Positions 1 through 7,136 of a stretch of DNA of 35,833 nt are shown here, in pieces. Where the stretch lies: positions 1-35,833 of the forward strand of contig CAIQJJ010000418.1 in NCBI GenBank assembly GCA_903872065.1, written 5' to 3'. The notes below the pieces were generated by a model that made no database searches, was not told the origin of the DNA, and saw only the letters and a list, made by a program, of their open reading frames with translations. The position numbers were made by a program, and so were the translations under genes. The stretch comes from an uncultured Anaerolineales bacterium (GTDB lineage Bacteria; Chloroflexota; Anaerolineae; Anaerolineales; UBA4823). Position 1 is the first letter of the stretch. Each line of letters opens with the position of its first letter.

Positions 1-40
1 CGCATCGCTGGCATGATCCCACTGTGCGAGCTCGACAATC

Positions 41-262
41 CTATCCTGCGACTAAAGCGCGTTCTACCTCTACAGGCAATTCGATGAACACAAAATGGTT
101 GGAGCGGTATAAATAATCCTCCCCGCTTTCGTCAATGATCCGAAGCAGGTTATCTTCTTCCGCTTGCCTGTCAGGAATAACCTCGTACATTTTTCTTACA
201 ATCAAGGATGCCTCATAGCCGGTGTTATCCACGCAAAGAACAAAATGCGTTGTTGTAGTCAT
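41..262 (-). CDS. Small conserved protein, second gene of a two-gene module
   Basis: A 73-residue acidic protein with no signal peptide, membrane segment or catalytic motif. The core reads roughly CVDNTGYEASL, then VIPD, then IDESGEDYLY, then FIELPVEVE. From memory this matches a small uncharacterised family common in cyanobacteria and Chloroflexota, whose members usually follow a partner gene of the type found at 267-404; no database check was possible. The ATG at 262 is chosen because it lies 4 bases after the stop of that partner and because the family pattern starts with a Met-Thr/Ser-rich tip. The frame stays open up to 307, but that extension only overlaps the partner in another frame. 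The gene appears intact although its partner does not. Function is unknown; a toxin-antitoxin-like pairing is possible but unproven. Confidence 0.72.
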   Translation of the reverse strand: MTTTTHFVLCVDNTGYEASLIVRKMYEVIPDRQAEEDNLLRIIDESGEDYLYRSNHFVFIELPVEVERALVAG

Positions 263-266
263 AAGC

Positions 267-404
267 TTAATCCAGATATCGTTTAATCTTGATGTCTTTT
301 CTGCCAATACTGTAGATTTTTTGTAAGCGGCTTAAATCGCGGATGTGTGAATCAACCGCAATTGTCTCAACCTGTTGAATATCGCCAATAATCTCAAAGT
401 CCAT
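267..404 (-). pseudogene. Internally deleted partner gene of the small two-gene module (45 codons)
   Basis: ATG at 404 opens a 45-residue frame ending with TAA at 267-269, four bases before the next gene. The N-terminal part (MDFEIIGDIQQVETIAVDS, then IRDLSRLQKIY) and the C-terminal part (GIGRK-like SIGRKDIKIKRYLD) look like the two ends of a family I recall as about 75-80 residues long. In that family a central Arg/Trp-rich segment and a His-Trp-Tyr-Glu-Ala stretch separate the two ends. Here they are joined directly, in frame, around codons 31-32. The gene sits under an excellent promoter, so it is probably still transcribed. I read it as a gene with an in-frame internal deletion. A naturally short variant is the alternative. 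Confidence 0.6.
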
Positions 405-422
405 AGTGTTGGAGTTTAAAAT

Positions 423-451
423 TTTATAGCATATACCATCTGATTTGTCAA
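423..451 (-). promoter_or_regulatory. Near-consensus sigma-70 promoter for the small two-gene module
   Basis: On the minus strand a perfect -35 box TTGACA (446-451) is followed after exactly 17 bases by TATAAA (423-428), with TGC just upstream as an extended -10. Transcription would start near 416, about 12 bases before the ATG at 404, giving a very short leader. The -35 box abuts the antitoxin fragment read on the other strand. Confidence 0.7.
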
Positions 452-459
452 AGATCTAT

Positions 460-519
460 TTTTCCAGGCTGATTGAACGCGTTTCAAATGGCGAGGAAAT
501 TGTGATTGCCAAAGCAGGC
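460..519 (+). pseudogene. Fragment of a Phd/YefM-type antitoxin gene
   Basis: About 20 codons encode FSRLIERVSNGEEIVIAKAG, the central signature of Phd/YefM-family antitoxins (the Ser-Arg-Leu-hydrophobic-Glu-Arg-Val, Gly-Glu-Glu and Ile-Ala-Lys-Ala-Gly elements). The usual start is missing, because the preceding codons (SKIY) do not resemble the family. After the Gly at 517-519 the similarity stops, so the C-terminal toxin-binding part is lost. No toxin gene is adjacent. The frame happens to stay open into the CapA-like gene, producing an artificial 71-codon extension of that gene. Regarded as a relic of a lost toxin-antitoxin module. Confidence 0.68.
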
Positions 520-592
520 AACTTCTCGAAAAAGTGGCGATTATTTCTTCGTCTTTCTCAAAATCTTGCCAGAGCGAAAAAATTCTTCTTTG

Positions 593-601
593 TGCTATAC
601 T
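593..601 (+). promoter_or_regulatory. Extended -10 promoter candidate for the CapA-like gene
   Basis: TGcTATACT at 593-601 is an extended -10 element; no good -35 box lies 17 bases upstream, which extended -10 promoters tolerate. The start point would be near 608, about 50 bases before the ATG at 658. This supports 658 as the start and excludes the antitoxin fragment from the transcript. Confidence 0.42.
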
Positions 602-657
602 TGGCGGACATCCCATATCCCGCTTACAGACCCCACGCGCAACATTTCCCCGCGCCT

Positions 658-1839
658 ATGCTCAAACACCCTCTCCGCCTCACCCTCTTCTCACTCCTGT
701 TAACCGCCTTGACGGCCTGCTCCGCCGCGCCGGCGGCCTTGCCGCCGAGGCCCATTCCCTCCGCCGTCGCCGCCTCCCCCACCCCCTTCGTACCCGCCTC
801 AGACACCCCCCAGCCGCCCACGCCTCTGCTGCCCAGTCCAAGCCCCACCCTGCCGCCCTCCAGCACGCCGACCCCTGAGCCGCCCACCCTCACCCCCACC
901 GCCTCGCCCCTGCCGCGCGCCTCGCTCCTCTTCACCGGCGTCATCGTCCCGGCGCGCTGCGTGCAGTCCGCCATTGATGCGCGCGGCAGCGCCGACTACA
1001 TTTTCGATGGAGTGCGCGACCTGATCCAGCAGGCAGACCTGGCGATCGGCGTCTTCAACGCCACCATGAGCGACTACCCGCCGCGCACCGGCTGCGTGCG
1101 CACGTATGTCCTGGTCGGCGGTTCCAGCAACGCCGACGCCCTGGCCGCGGCCGGCTTCGATGTCATGAACGTGGCGACCAACCACATTAAAAACTGCGGC
1201 CTGGGCGATTGCGGCGACCGCGCCTTCCTGGATACGCTCGACAACCTGAACCGCGTCGGCATTTTGAGCGTGGGCGCGGCGGACAACCTGGTGAACGCCC
1301 TGCTGCCCGTGGTCGTGCCGATCAACGGCGTCCGCTTCGGCTTCGTCGCCCTGGGGATGGTGGAGCCGATGGCCTTCGCCGGGCCGGACACCCCCGGCAT
1401 CGCTGTGCTGAACGAGGACAACCTGCGCGCCGCCATCGCCGCCACCCGCCAGGTTTCGGATGTGGTGATTGCCATGCCGCATTGGGGGCCAGAAGATACC
1501 CCCAATCCCAATTCCTACCAACTTGATTACGCCCGCATCGCCGTCGAGGCCGGCGCGGATGTCGTCGTGGGCAACCACACCCACGTCGTCCAGGCGATCC
1601 AGGAAATTGACGGCGTCACCGTCTTTTACGGCTTAGGGAACTTTGTTTTTGACCAAAACTGGGACCTCGCCCACCAGCAGGGCGTGATCTTGCGCTTGAA
1701 CTTTGAAGGCAGCCGCTACCTGGGCTATGAACTGATCCCTACCCATGTCGAGGGCAACGGGACAGTGACGATTGCCGCTGAAAGCGAAGCCGCCGAAATC
1801 CTGGCGCGCATCCAGACCGCCAGCGATAAACTCAAATAA
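658..1839 (+). CDS. CapA-family (poly-gamma-glutamate synthesis-like) lipoprotein
   Basis: A 393-residue secreted lipoprotein. Residues 1-20 form a hydrophobic signal peptide ending in a lipobox (LTAC, Cys21). A Pro/Thr/Ser-rich spacer of about 75 residues follows, typical of cell-surface proteins in this group. The rest is a CapA-type domain related to metallophosphoesterases. Landmarks are GVRDLIQQADLAIG with the following FNAT, then FDVMNVATNHI, then VVIAMPHWGPE, VVVGNHTHVVQ and FYGLGNFVFDQ; the Asn-His and His-Thr-His residues are the likely metal ligands. CapA proteins are associated with capsule or poly-glutamate export, but lone lipoprotein versions like this one have no established substrate. 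ATG 658 is chosen because the signal peptide starts there; upstream codons are antitoxin debris. The gene is convergent with the permease gene, with one base between their stop codons and no terminator visible. Confidence 0.88.
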   Translation: MLKHPLRLTLFSLLLTALTACSAAPAALPPRPIPSAVAASPTPFVPASDTPQPPTPLLPSPSPTLPPSSTPTPEPPTLTPTASPLPRASLLFTGVIVPARCVQSAIDARGSADYIFDGVRDLIQQADLAIGVFNATMSDYPPRTGCVRTYVLVGGSSNADALAAAGFDVMNVATNHIKNCGLGDCGDRAFLDTLDNLNRVGILSVGAADNLVNALLPVVVPINGVRFGFVALGMVEPMAFAGPDTPGIAVLNEDNLRAAIAATRQVSDVVIAMPHWGPEDTPNPNSYQLDYARIAVEAGADVVVGNHTHVVQAIQEIDGVTVFYGLGNFVFDQNWDLAHQQGVILRLNFEGSRYLGYELIPTHVEGNGTVTIAAESEAAEILARIQTASDKLK

Positions 1840-1840
1840 C

Positions 1841-2680
1841 TCAGCGCCGGAACAACTTCCACACCTCGCCGCGCTGCGGTGCGAAGAGAAAGACAGATAA
1901 AAAGATCAGCGAGGCCGTCAAGACAATTGCCGCCCCCGAAGCAATATTGGCGTAATAACTCACATATAACCCGCCCAGGCTCGAAACCGCCCCGACCACC
2001 GCCGCGGCAGCCATCATCGCCGGCAGGCGTCGCGTCAGCAGATACGCCGTCGCCCCTGGCGTCACCAACATCGCCGCCACCAGGCCCACCCCCACCGTTT
2101 GCAGCGAGACCACCACCGTCAGGGCCAGCAGCACCAGCATCAGGTTGCGCAGCAGTTCGGTCGGCAGGCGCAGCGTCGCCGCCAGCACCGGATCGAATGA
2201 CATGACCAGAAACTGCTGGTAGAGCAGGGCGATCGTCGCCAGCACAATCACCCCCAGGATGCCCGTCAGCCACAAATCGGAGGCGCTCACCCCAAGCAAA
2301 TTGCCGAACAAAATGTGGGTCAAATCTACGGCGTAGGTCTTGATCGAGCTGATCAGCGCCACCCCCAGCGCCAGCGCCGCGGCAAAGAGAATCCCGATCG
2401 CCGTATCTTCCTTGAGCGCGCCGCGCCGTGAAAAAAAGCCGATCGCCAGCGCCACAATCACCGCCGCCGCCAGGGCCCCGATCAACAAATTGCCATTCAA
2501 GAGATAGGCAATCGCCACACCAGGCAGGATGGCGTGCGCCAGGGCGTCGCCCATAAATGCCATCGAGCGCAGCACCACGTAGCAGCCCACCACGGCGCAC
2601 AAAACCCCCACCATCAGCGAGGCCAACAGCCCGCGCTGCATGAACGCATAAGCCAGAGGCGCTAAAAACCAGTCTATCAT
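1841..2680 (-). CDS. Metal ABC transporter permease (ABC-3 family, Mn/Zn/Fe type)
   Basis: A 279-residue integral membrane protein with about eight hydrophobic segments, the usual size for the MntC/TroC/ZnuB-like ABC-3 permeases. The family signature GDALAHAILPGVAIAY lies near the N-terminus, after a VVLRSMAFM segment. It should form the channel of an importer for manganese, zinc or iron, working with the ATPase encoded just upstream. The start ATG at 2680 overlaps the ATPase stop as ATGA, so the two are translationally coupled; the longer reading from 2698 only overlaps the ATPase. The window contains no metal-binding (ZnuA/TroA-type) lipoprotein gene, so the importer must use one from elsewhere. 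Confidence 0.9.
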   Translation of the reverse strand: MIDWFLAPLAYAFMQRGLLASLMVGVLCAVVGCYVVLRSMAFMGDALAHAILPGVAIAYLLNGNLLIGALAAAVIVALAIGFFSRRGALKEDTAIGILFAAALALGVALISSIKTYAVDLTHILFGNLLGVSASDLWLTGILGVIVLATIALLYQQFLVMSFDPVLAATLRLPTELLRNLMLVLLALTVVVSLQTVGVGLVAAMLVTPGATAYLLTRRLPAMMAAAAVVGAVSSLGGLYVSYYANIASGAAIVLTASLIFLSVFLFAPQRGEVWKLFRR

Positions 2681-3534
2681 TCGCTCTCGTGACAGCAATC
2701 GTCTATGACGATCTGATTATTGGGCAGCACCAAAAGCCGCCCGCCAAAGGCCTCGCTCAGGTTTTCCGGCGTCAGCGCCTGGCCTGGCGGCCCATAAGCA
2801 ATCAAACGGTGATTGAGCAGCGCCACCTGGTCGAAACGCTCCTTCGCCAGGTGCAGATCATGGGTCGAGATCATCACCGTCACCTGCTGATGGCGCAAAT
2901 CATCCAGCAAACCCAGCGTCGCATCTTGCGTCGAAATATCCACCCCGGTGAACGGCTCATCCATAATCAAGATATGCGGCTCCTGCGCCAAAGCCCGCGC
3001 CAAAAAGACGCGCTGCTGCTGCCCGCCCGATAGATCGCCAATGGAACGTTTGGCCAGCTTGCCGATGCCCATCTGTTCCAGGCAGCGCCGCACCACCGCG
3101 CGGTCTTCCACCGAAGGGCGCTTGAGCCAGCCCAAATGGCCAAAGCGCCCCATCATCACCACATCTTCCACCGTCACCGGAAAACGCCAATCCACATCCT
3201 CGCGCTGCGGCACATAAGCCACGCAATCCAAATGACTGCCCAGGGGCAGCCCGTGGATCAGGATGCGCCCGCGGCGCAGCGGCAGCAGTCCCACCAACGT
3301 CTTAAACAGGGTGGATTTGCCCGCCCCATTCGGCCCGATCACCGCCACGCGCGCCCCATGCGGAATCTGAAAACTGATCTCCGTCAGCGCCGGCGCGCCG
3401 TCATACGTGACCGTGACCGCGTCAAATTCAAGTCGCGCCTCTGCGAGAGGCGCGACGGATTCGATTCTGGCGCTGGTCGTCAAAGTTTTGGCGGGAGGCA
3501 GCACGGAAGGCGTCCGGTTGGCGGCGTGTTTCAC
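2677..3534 (-). CDS. Metal ABC transporter ATP-binding protein (Mn/Zn/Fe type)
   Basis: A 285-residue ABC ATPase that powers the adjacent permease. It has Walker A GPNGAGKST (67-75), a Q-loop at Gln110, signature LSGGQ (168-172), Walker B ending in Asp192-Glu193, and the switch His225. The stretch VDWRFPVTVEDVVMMGR, followed by FGHLGW, is characteristic of the manganese/zinc branch. The C-terminus ends in an Asp-Asp-Cys-Cys-His tail, also seen in that branch, possibly a metal contact. The GTG at 3534 lies 6 bases after the LysM gene stop. The first 33 residues are a Pro/Ala/Ser-rich tail not needed for the fold, so a slightly later start cannot be excluded. Manganese versus zinc cannot be decided from sequence alone. 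Confidence 0.92.
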   Translation of the reverse strand: MKHAANRTPSVLPPAKTLTTSARIESVAPLAEARLEFDAVTVTYDGAPALTEISFQIPHGARVAVIGPNGAGKSTLFKTLVGLLPLRRGRILIHGLPLGSHLDCVAYVPQREDVDWRFPVTVEDVVMMGRFGHLGWLKRPSVEDRAVVRRCLEQMGIGKLAKRSIGDLSGGQQQRVFLARALAQEPHILIMDEPFTGVDISTQDATLGLLDDLRHQQVTVMISTHDLHLAKERFDQVALLNHRLIAYGPPGQALTPENLSEAFGGRLLVLPNNQIVIDDCCHESE

Positions 3535-3540
3535 GTCCGC

Positions 3541-4314
3541 TCAGGGCGTCGGCGTGAAAGAAGGCGTGATCGTGGTAATCGAGCCGGGCGTGTTGCGCAC
3601 CGAGACCACCGTCGCCGTGGCGATCGGCGTCACCAGGTTGGCCGGGATTTTCAACACCTGGCAGGCCTGCAGCACCGCGTCTTCATTCATCCCATTCTCT
3701 TGCAAAATGGCTTCCACCGTCGAGTTAAATTTCTGGGCGATCTGGTAAATCCCCTCGTTCGGGCGCACCATGTACTCCAAAACGCCGCGATAGCTGCGCG
3801 AGATCGGCGTCTCGGTGGGGTATTCCAGGCCGGGCGGTGGGATGAGCAGGTCCTGGCCGATAAAGATAATCGGATTCTTGGCGTCAATCCGGTTTTCCGG
3901 CGCGTTCAGGATGATCAAGAGACAGGCGTCCTTGACCTGGAACCGTTCAGCAATCCCCACCAACGTATCACCCTCCGCCACGGTGTACACAAAGACACTG
4001 GCCGGCGTTTCGGTCGGCGTCGAAGTCGCGGTCTCGGTTGGGAGCGGCGTTACCGTATTGGTGGAAGTCGCCGTCGAGGTCGAAGTGGAGGTCGAAGTCG
4101 CCGTCGAGGTCGAAGTCGCCGTCGAGGTTTCCGTCGGCTTAAACATGTCCACCGAGGGGGGCTTTCCACCTACCAACGAAAAGATCACAATCGCCGCGCC
4201 GACAATGATCACAATCGCAGCCAGCACCATCACCAGCATGGGCATCCGCTGCGAGGCCTTCTGGCGTCTGCGATAAGACTCAATCACATTCTGGGCAGAT
4301 TCTTTATCACTCAT
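3541..4314 (-). CDS. Single-pass membrane protein with two LysM domains
   Basis: A 257-residue protein. The N-terminal 23 residues are charged and probably cytoplasmic. A transmembrane helix spans about 24-50. A low-complexity Thr/Ser/Ala/Glu linker runs about 59-104. LysM 1 is at about 109-159 (VYTVAEGDTLVGIAERF) and LysM 2 at about 180-225 (YMVRPNEGIYQIAQKF). A second Thr/Pro-rich tail ends the protein. LysM domains bind peptidoglycan or related glycans, so the protein probably tethers the membrane to the envelope. A good ribosome site (AGAGG, 4322-4326) lies 7 bases upstream of the ATG at 4314. It is the first gene of a tight set with the metal transporter ATPase (6-base gap) and permease. 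That association is unusual, and a functional link is only suggested by the operon. Confidence 0.86.
   Translation of the reverse strand: MSDKESAQNVIESYRRRQKASQRMPMLVMVLAAIVIIVGAAIVIFSLVGGKPPSVDMFKPTETSTATSTSTATSTSTSTSTATSTNTVTPLPTETATSTPTETPASVFVYTVAEGDTLVGIAERFQVKDACLLIILNAPENRIDAKNPIIFIGQDLLIPPPGLEYPTETPISRSYRGVLEYMVRPNEGIYQIAQKFNSTVEAILQENGMNEDAVLQACQVLKIPANLVTPIATATVVSVRNTPGSITTITPSFTPTP
4062..4134 (-). repeat. Low-complexity tandem repeat in the LysM protein linker
   Basis: Imperfect 6- and 12-base repeats (gtcgaa / gtcgcc / gtcgag units on the plus strand) encode the alternating Thr-Ser-Ala-Thr linker. Such tracts slip easily during replication, so the linker length probably varies between strains. 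The reverse strand reads as Val-Glu repeats and is not a gene. Confidence 0.75.
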
Positions 4315-4350
4315 GAAATATCCTCTTTGCTATCTGGAACGAAACTCCAA

Positions 4351-4374
4351 CCAGGCTGTCACAGGCCTGTCTGG
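4351..4374. other. Dyad symmetry upstream of the LysM-metal transporter genes
   Basis: The 10-base perfect palindrome ACAGGCCTGT (4361-4370) lies inside a weaker CCAG...CTGG frame (4351-4374), 38-60 bases upstream of the LysM start. Its position between the PLD gene and the metal-transporter operon would suit an operator, for example for a metal-responsive repressor. It does not resemble a known Fur, Zur or MntR box, so this is only a candidate. I see nothing else in the 155-base gap apart from the ribosome site. Confidence 0.25.
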
Positions 4375-4469
4375 AGCGCTGTTTCCGCTTATATCATCCG
4401 AAATTTTCACGATTGTACCACAATGGACAAAACGCTTGCCTTGCTCTGTAAGTTCCCAAATCTCTCCAT

Positions 4470-5531
4470 TTATTTCTTTGCCTGGGCCAACAATTTCTCA
4501 CATTCGGCCTGGTATAAAGCGGCGATCGCGGCATTGTGAATGATCAGCGCATTCTCATCGTTGAGCGTTTCGGCGCGTTGGGTGAAGTTGTATGAGCCAG
4601 TAATCACCGTCTCCCGGTCAATCACAATCACCTTATCGTGCATATTGCGCGGGGTAGCATCCAACCACACATCCAGGCCGGCCATGCGCAAGCGGTCATA
4701 CTCATCGCCCGTGTTGGCTTTGACCTGGAGTTTTTCAAAGACTCCGGCCACGCTGACGCCCACCTCGGCGCGCTCCAGCATGGCGTCGCCGATGGCGTCC
4801 GAAGTATAAGAATAGGCCAAAAAGCATACGCTCTCCTGCGCCTGCCCGATCTGCTCCAGGATGTGCGCCGCGACCCCGTCATCCGGCGAGAAATACACCT
4901 CCACCGGCGTCCCATGGATCGTTAACGAGGGGTAAGGATTGGCGGCGTGGTCGCGGGCGCCAAACAAATCCTCCACAAACATTTCTTCAAACTCGGTCGT
5001 ATAGTCCTGCGCCAGTTCGACGGAACGGATACGCATCAGGTTGTTGTTATTGCGATAGACATCGTTGGCGGTGTAGTTCATCGAACCCGTCCAGACCTCA
5101 TAGCGGTCAATCACGGTGAACTTATTGTGCATATAGCCCTCGCGCCGGTCGCCCAGGACAGGAATGCCGGCGTCTTTGAGCGCCTGCACCGCTTCTTCAT
5201 CCATATTATCGCTCTCAGTCGCCAGGCGCACCTTCACCCCGCGTTGGTGGGCGCGGATCAAAGCTTCGCCAATCGTCGCCAGGTCCAGCTCATACACCGC
5301 CACATCCACACTGGCGCGCGCCGCATCCATCGCCGCCGCCAACGCTTCGTCCGCCCCGCCCTCTAGAAATTCAGCGCCGGGGTCGGTGAAATAGATCGCG
5401 TACCAGGCTTCCTCGGTCGCTTCCGGCGCGCCTCCAGGCTGCGCATCCTGCGGCGCGGCCCTCTCGCTGCAAGCCCAAAGCGCCAGGACAAGCAGCATCC
5501 CCGCTAAAAAACGAGCATCGCCCGGCTTCAT
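4470..5531 (-). CDS. Phospholipase D-superfamily lipoprotein with two HKD motifs
   Basis: A 353-residue exported lipoprotein: signal peptide with a lipobox ending at Cys21 (LALWAC), a short Pro/Gly/Glu-rich linker, then two PLD-like half-domains. Both catalytic motifs are complete: His135-x-Lys137-x4-Asp142 followed by GSMNYT, and His298-x-Lys300-x4-Asp305 followed by GSYNFT. It should therefore be an active phosphodiesterase or transferase acting outside the membrane on phospholipid, nucleic acid or another phosphodiester. The substrate cannot be read from sequence; Nuc-like and cardiolipin-synthase-like members share this fold. The ATG at 5531 lies 9 bases after the stop of the preceding zinc-ribbon gene, so it is probably the last gene of the operon that starts with the acetyltransferase. 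Confidence 0.9.
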   Translation of the reverse strand: MKPGDARFLAGMLLVLALWACSERAAPQDAQPGGAPEATEEAWYAIYFTDPGAEFLEGGADEALAAAMDAARASVDVAVYELDLATIGEALIRAHQRGVKVRLATESDNMDEEAVQALKDAGIPVLGDRREGYMHNKFTVIDRYEVWTGSMNYTANDVYRNNNNLMRIRSVELAQDYTTEFEEMFVEDLFGARDHAANPYPSLTIHGTPVEVYFSPDDGVAAHILEQIGQAQESVCFLAYSYTSDAIGDAMLERAEVGVSVAGVFEKLQVKANTGDEYDRLRMAGLDVWLDATPRNMHDKVIVIDRETVITGSYNFTQRAETLNDENALIIHNAAIAALYQAECEKLLAQAKK

Positions 5532-5540
5532 TCAGCAGTT

Positions 5541-6077
5541 CTACGGCAAAATCCACAAAACCGGATCCCCAAGCTGCAAGTTCACCTGGAGTTCCTTCAG
5601 CTTATCCGGGCGGTCTGCCTCAATCGCCATGGCAATGAACTGGGCAATCGCGGTCACATCTTCCAACGAAAGCGTCACCGCTTCAAAAGGCGCCGGCGGC
5701 CCGGCTTCCAGCGTGGGCGGATGAGAGACAAAGGCGCTGCCCACCTTGAGCAAGGTTTCAAGCGGCAGGGTATAGGCCGGGATGAAAAAGCGCCGTGAGT
5801 CTCCCCAGAATTTTTCCGCTTCAGCGCTCTGCGAGCCGGAATAGGTTTTGCGTTGAAAACGGGCCTGTCCATCCACTACCCAATAAGGCTTGCCAGGCTG
5901 GTTCAGCGGAATTCCAGAGGAATAATGCACTTCCAACCGCGCCAGACCCTCCCGTTCATCCAACCTTTGCCCCTCGCCGCACTGCGGACAAACCCAGGCC
6001 GCCTCATCCGGGTTGGCTGGCAGGCGCGTCGCGCAATTCAAGCACAGCAGAGGGATTAACTCAATCGGTCGAGCCAT
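5541..6077 (-). CDS. Soluble zinc-ribbon protein (third ribbon gene of the operon)
   Basis: A 178-residue protein with an N-terminal zinc ribbon, Cys12-x2-Cys15-x14-Cys30-x2-Cys33, the same spacing as its two upstream neighbours. The remainder has no membrane segment and no motif I recognise: an aromatic-rich middle (PYWVVDGQARFQRKTY, RRFFIPAY) and a C-terminal part that looks alpha/beta. The ATG at 6077 is chosen because it places the ribbon at the very N-terminus as in the neighbours; it overlaps the previous gene by 22 bases. The open frame extends to 6107, but those codons lie wholly inside the upstream gene. Function is unknown. The aromatic-rich middle resembles regions that follow the ribbon in the neighbours, so it may be a cytosolic partner of those membrane proteins. 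Confidence 0.82.
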   Translation of the reverse strand: MARPIELIPLLCLNCATRLPANPDEAAWVCPQCGEGQRLDEREGLARLEVHYSSGIPLNQPGKPYWVVDGQARFQRKTYSGSQSAEAEKFWGDSRRFFIPAYTLPLETLLKVGSAFVSHPPTLEAGPPAPFEAVTLSLEDVTAIAQFIAMAIEADRPDKLKELQVNLQLGDPVLWILP

Positions 6078-7108
6078 TTTTCCACCTCCGTCACCTGGGT
6101 GATCCAATCGAACGAGTTCTCTTGGGATTTCTTCGACTTAAACTGGCGGTACTCATACTGCTCGCCATAACGGAATTTTCGGTAAGCAAAGCCCATCAGG
6201 GCAAAACCGGCCACCAGCACGCCCAGCGCCAGGAGGAACAACCCACCCGAGTCGTCGCTATCCGAGGCGTGCAGCGCAATATAAAAGGCCAGCGACGAGC
6301 CGTCAATCGCGGTAAACGCTCCCGCCGCCATGCCCAGCACCAGGATCGCGGCGCGGTAGAGCGTGCTGCCAGGCGCTTTGCCATACAGCGTTTGCCCGGT
6401 CACGCCGTCCACCACCACCTGAAACGAGCGCCCCTTGTACAGGTAGCGCAGCACCCACAAAGGATAGTAAACCAGCCCCAGGCGCTGCCGGATGAAGCGA
6501 ACAAAGACCTGCGAAATGCGATCCAGCTTAGCCGCCCGGTGCACCACATCAATAAATTCCTTCTCCGCGTTCGAGCGAGCTTCACTGGCCGAGCCGACCG
6601 GCTCAAAGACCATCCCCTGCTCATGCAGCGCCTCGGCGTCAAACGGCTCCAAAGTCTGGTCTGAGATCGGTACCCGCTCCACCCCAAACTCGCCCACATC
6701 GCACGCCGCGCCGTTCCAGCTTAAATCTTGCACCACCTTCACCTCGCGCGGTTCATAGCGCTTGTTGTCGCCGCTGCCCACCTGCTTTTCGCCAAAGACC
6801 CAGCTCAACACGCGCGCCCAGCCGGTCCAAAACGGCAGATAGGCCACAAAGGCCTCGGCCAGGGTAGATTTGCTGACCGTCCCCCCGTCAATCTCATTGT
6901 GACTCTTGAGAAAAGTCTTCAGCGCCTGCACCGCCTGCTCACGCTGGACGCGCTGCGGCGCTTGATAGCGCCGGATGCCGCGCTCGCCGCGCACCATCGA
7001 ACGCAGGTCGCAAAACGGGCAGCGCACGATCACCTGCCCCTCAGGAATTGGCGTCATCCCCCCGCAGTTCGGGCAGGATAAGCCATGAGTCGCTTCAGGT
7101 TCAGCCAT
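6056..7108 (-). CDS. Membrane-anchored zinc-ribbon protein B
   Basis: A 350-residue protein. The N-terminal zinc ribbon is Cys12-x2-Cys15-x14-Cys30-x2-Cys33. A large soluble middle contains AYLPFW, then PLWVLRYLYKG, then VVVDGVTGQTLYGKAP. Two hydrophobic helices follow (about 258-278 and 294-316), then a basic C-terminal tail rich in Lys/Arg/Tyr. The PLW...Y.Y.G...V..G.TG block is shared with protein A (7137-7934), so the two are paralogues. I recall similar blocks in bacterial zinc-ribbon membrane proteins loosely annotated as PriA-like; no true helicase motif is present. The start at 7108 puts the ribbon at the N-terminus; the frame is open further upstream to 7189 but there overlaps protein A. 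Function is unknown. Confidence 0.82.
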   Translation of the reverse strand: MAEPEATHGLSCPNCGGMTPIPEGQVIVRCPFCDLRSMVRGERGIRRYQAPQRVQREQAVQALKTFLKSHNEIDGGTVSKSTLAEAFVAYLPFWTGWARVLSWVFGEKQVGSGDNKRYEPREVKVVQDLSWNGAACDVGEFGVERVPISDQTLEPFDAEALHEQGMVFEPVGSASEARSNAEKEFIDVVHRAAKLDRISQVFVRFIRQRLGLVYYPLWVLRYLYKGRSFQVVVDGVTGQTLYGKAPGSTLYRAAILVLGMAAGAFTAIDGSSLAFYIALHASDSDDSGGLFLLALGVLVAGFALMGFAYRKFRYGEQYEYRQFKSKKSQENSFDWITQVTEVEKWLDRLS

Positions 7109-7136
7109 AGGTATTCTCCACGCTGCTTGATCGCCG

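Noticed and set aside
416-616. 66-codon minus-strand frame
   Set aside because: No family resemblance; it runs across the small-module promoter and the antitoxin fragment.
445-657. N-terminal extension of the CapA-like protein from the TTG at 445
   Set aside because: The codons encode antitoxin debris and would bury the lipoprotein signal peptide; an extended -10 box lies downstream at 593-601.
799-1584. 261-codon minus-strand frame opposite the CapA-like gene
   Set aside because: His/Gly/Arg-rich composition typical of an antisense reading of GC-rich coding DNA; no motif.
1725-2600. 291-codon Gly/Ala/Arg-rich minus-strand frame
   Set aside because: It is an out-of-frame shadow of the metal permease gene, which has clear membrane helices and the ABC-3 signature.
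3136-4539. 467-codon plus-strand frame with Arg-rich repeats
   Set aside because: It crosses the ATPase, the LysM gene and the intergenic gap; its repeats are the antisense of the Thr/Ser linker.
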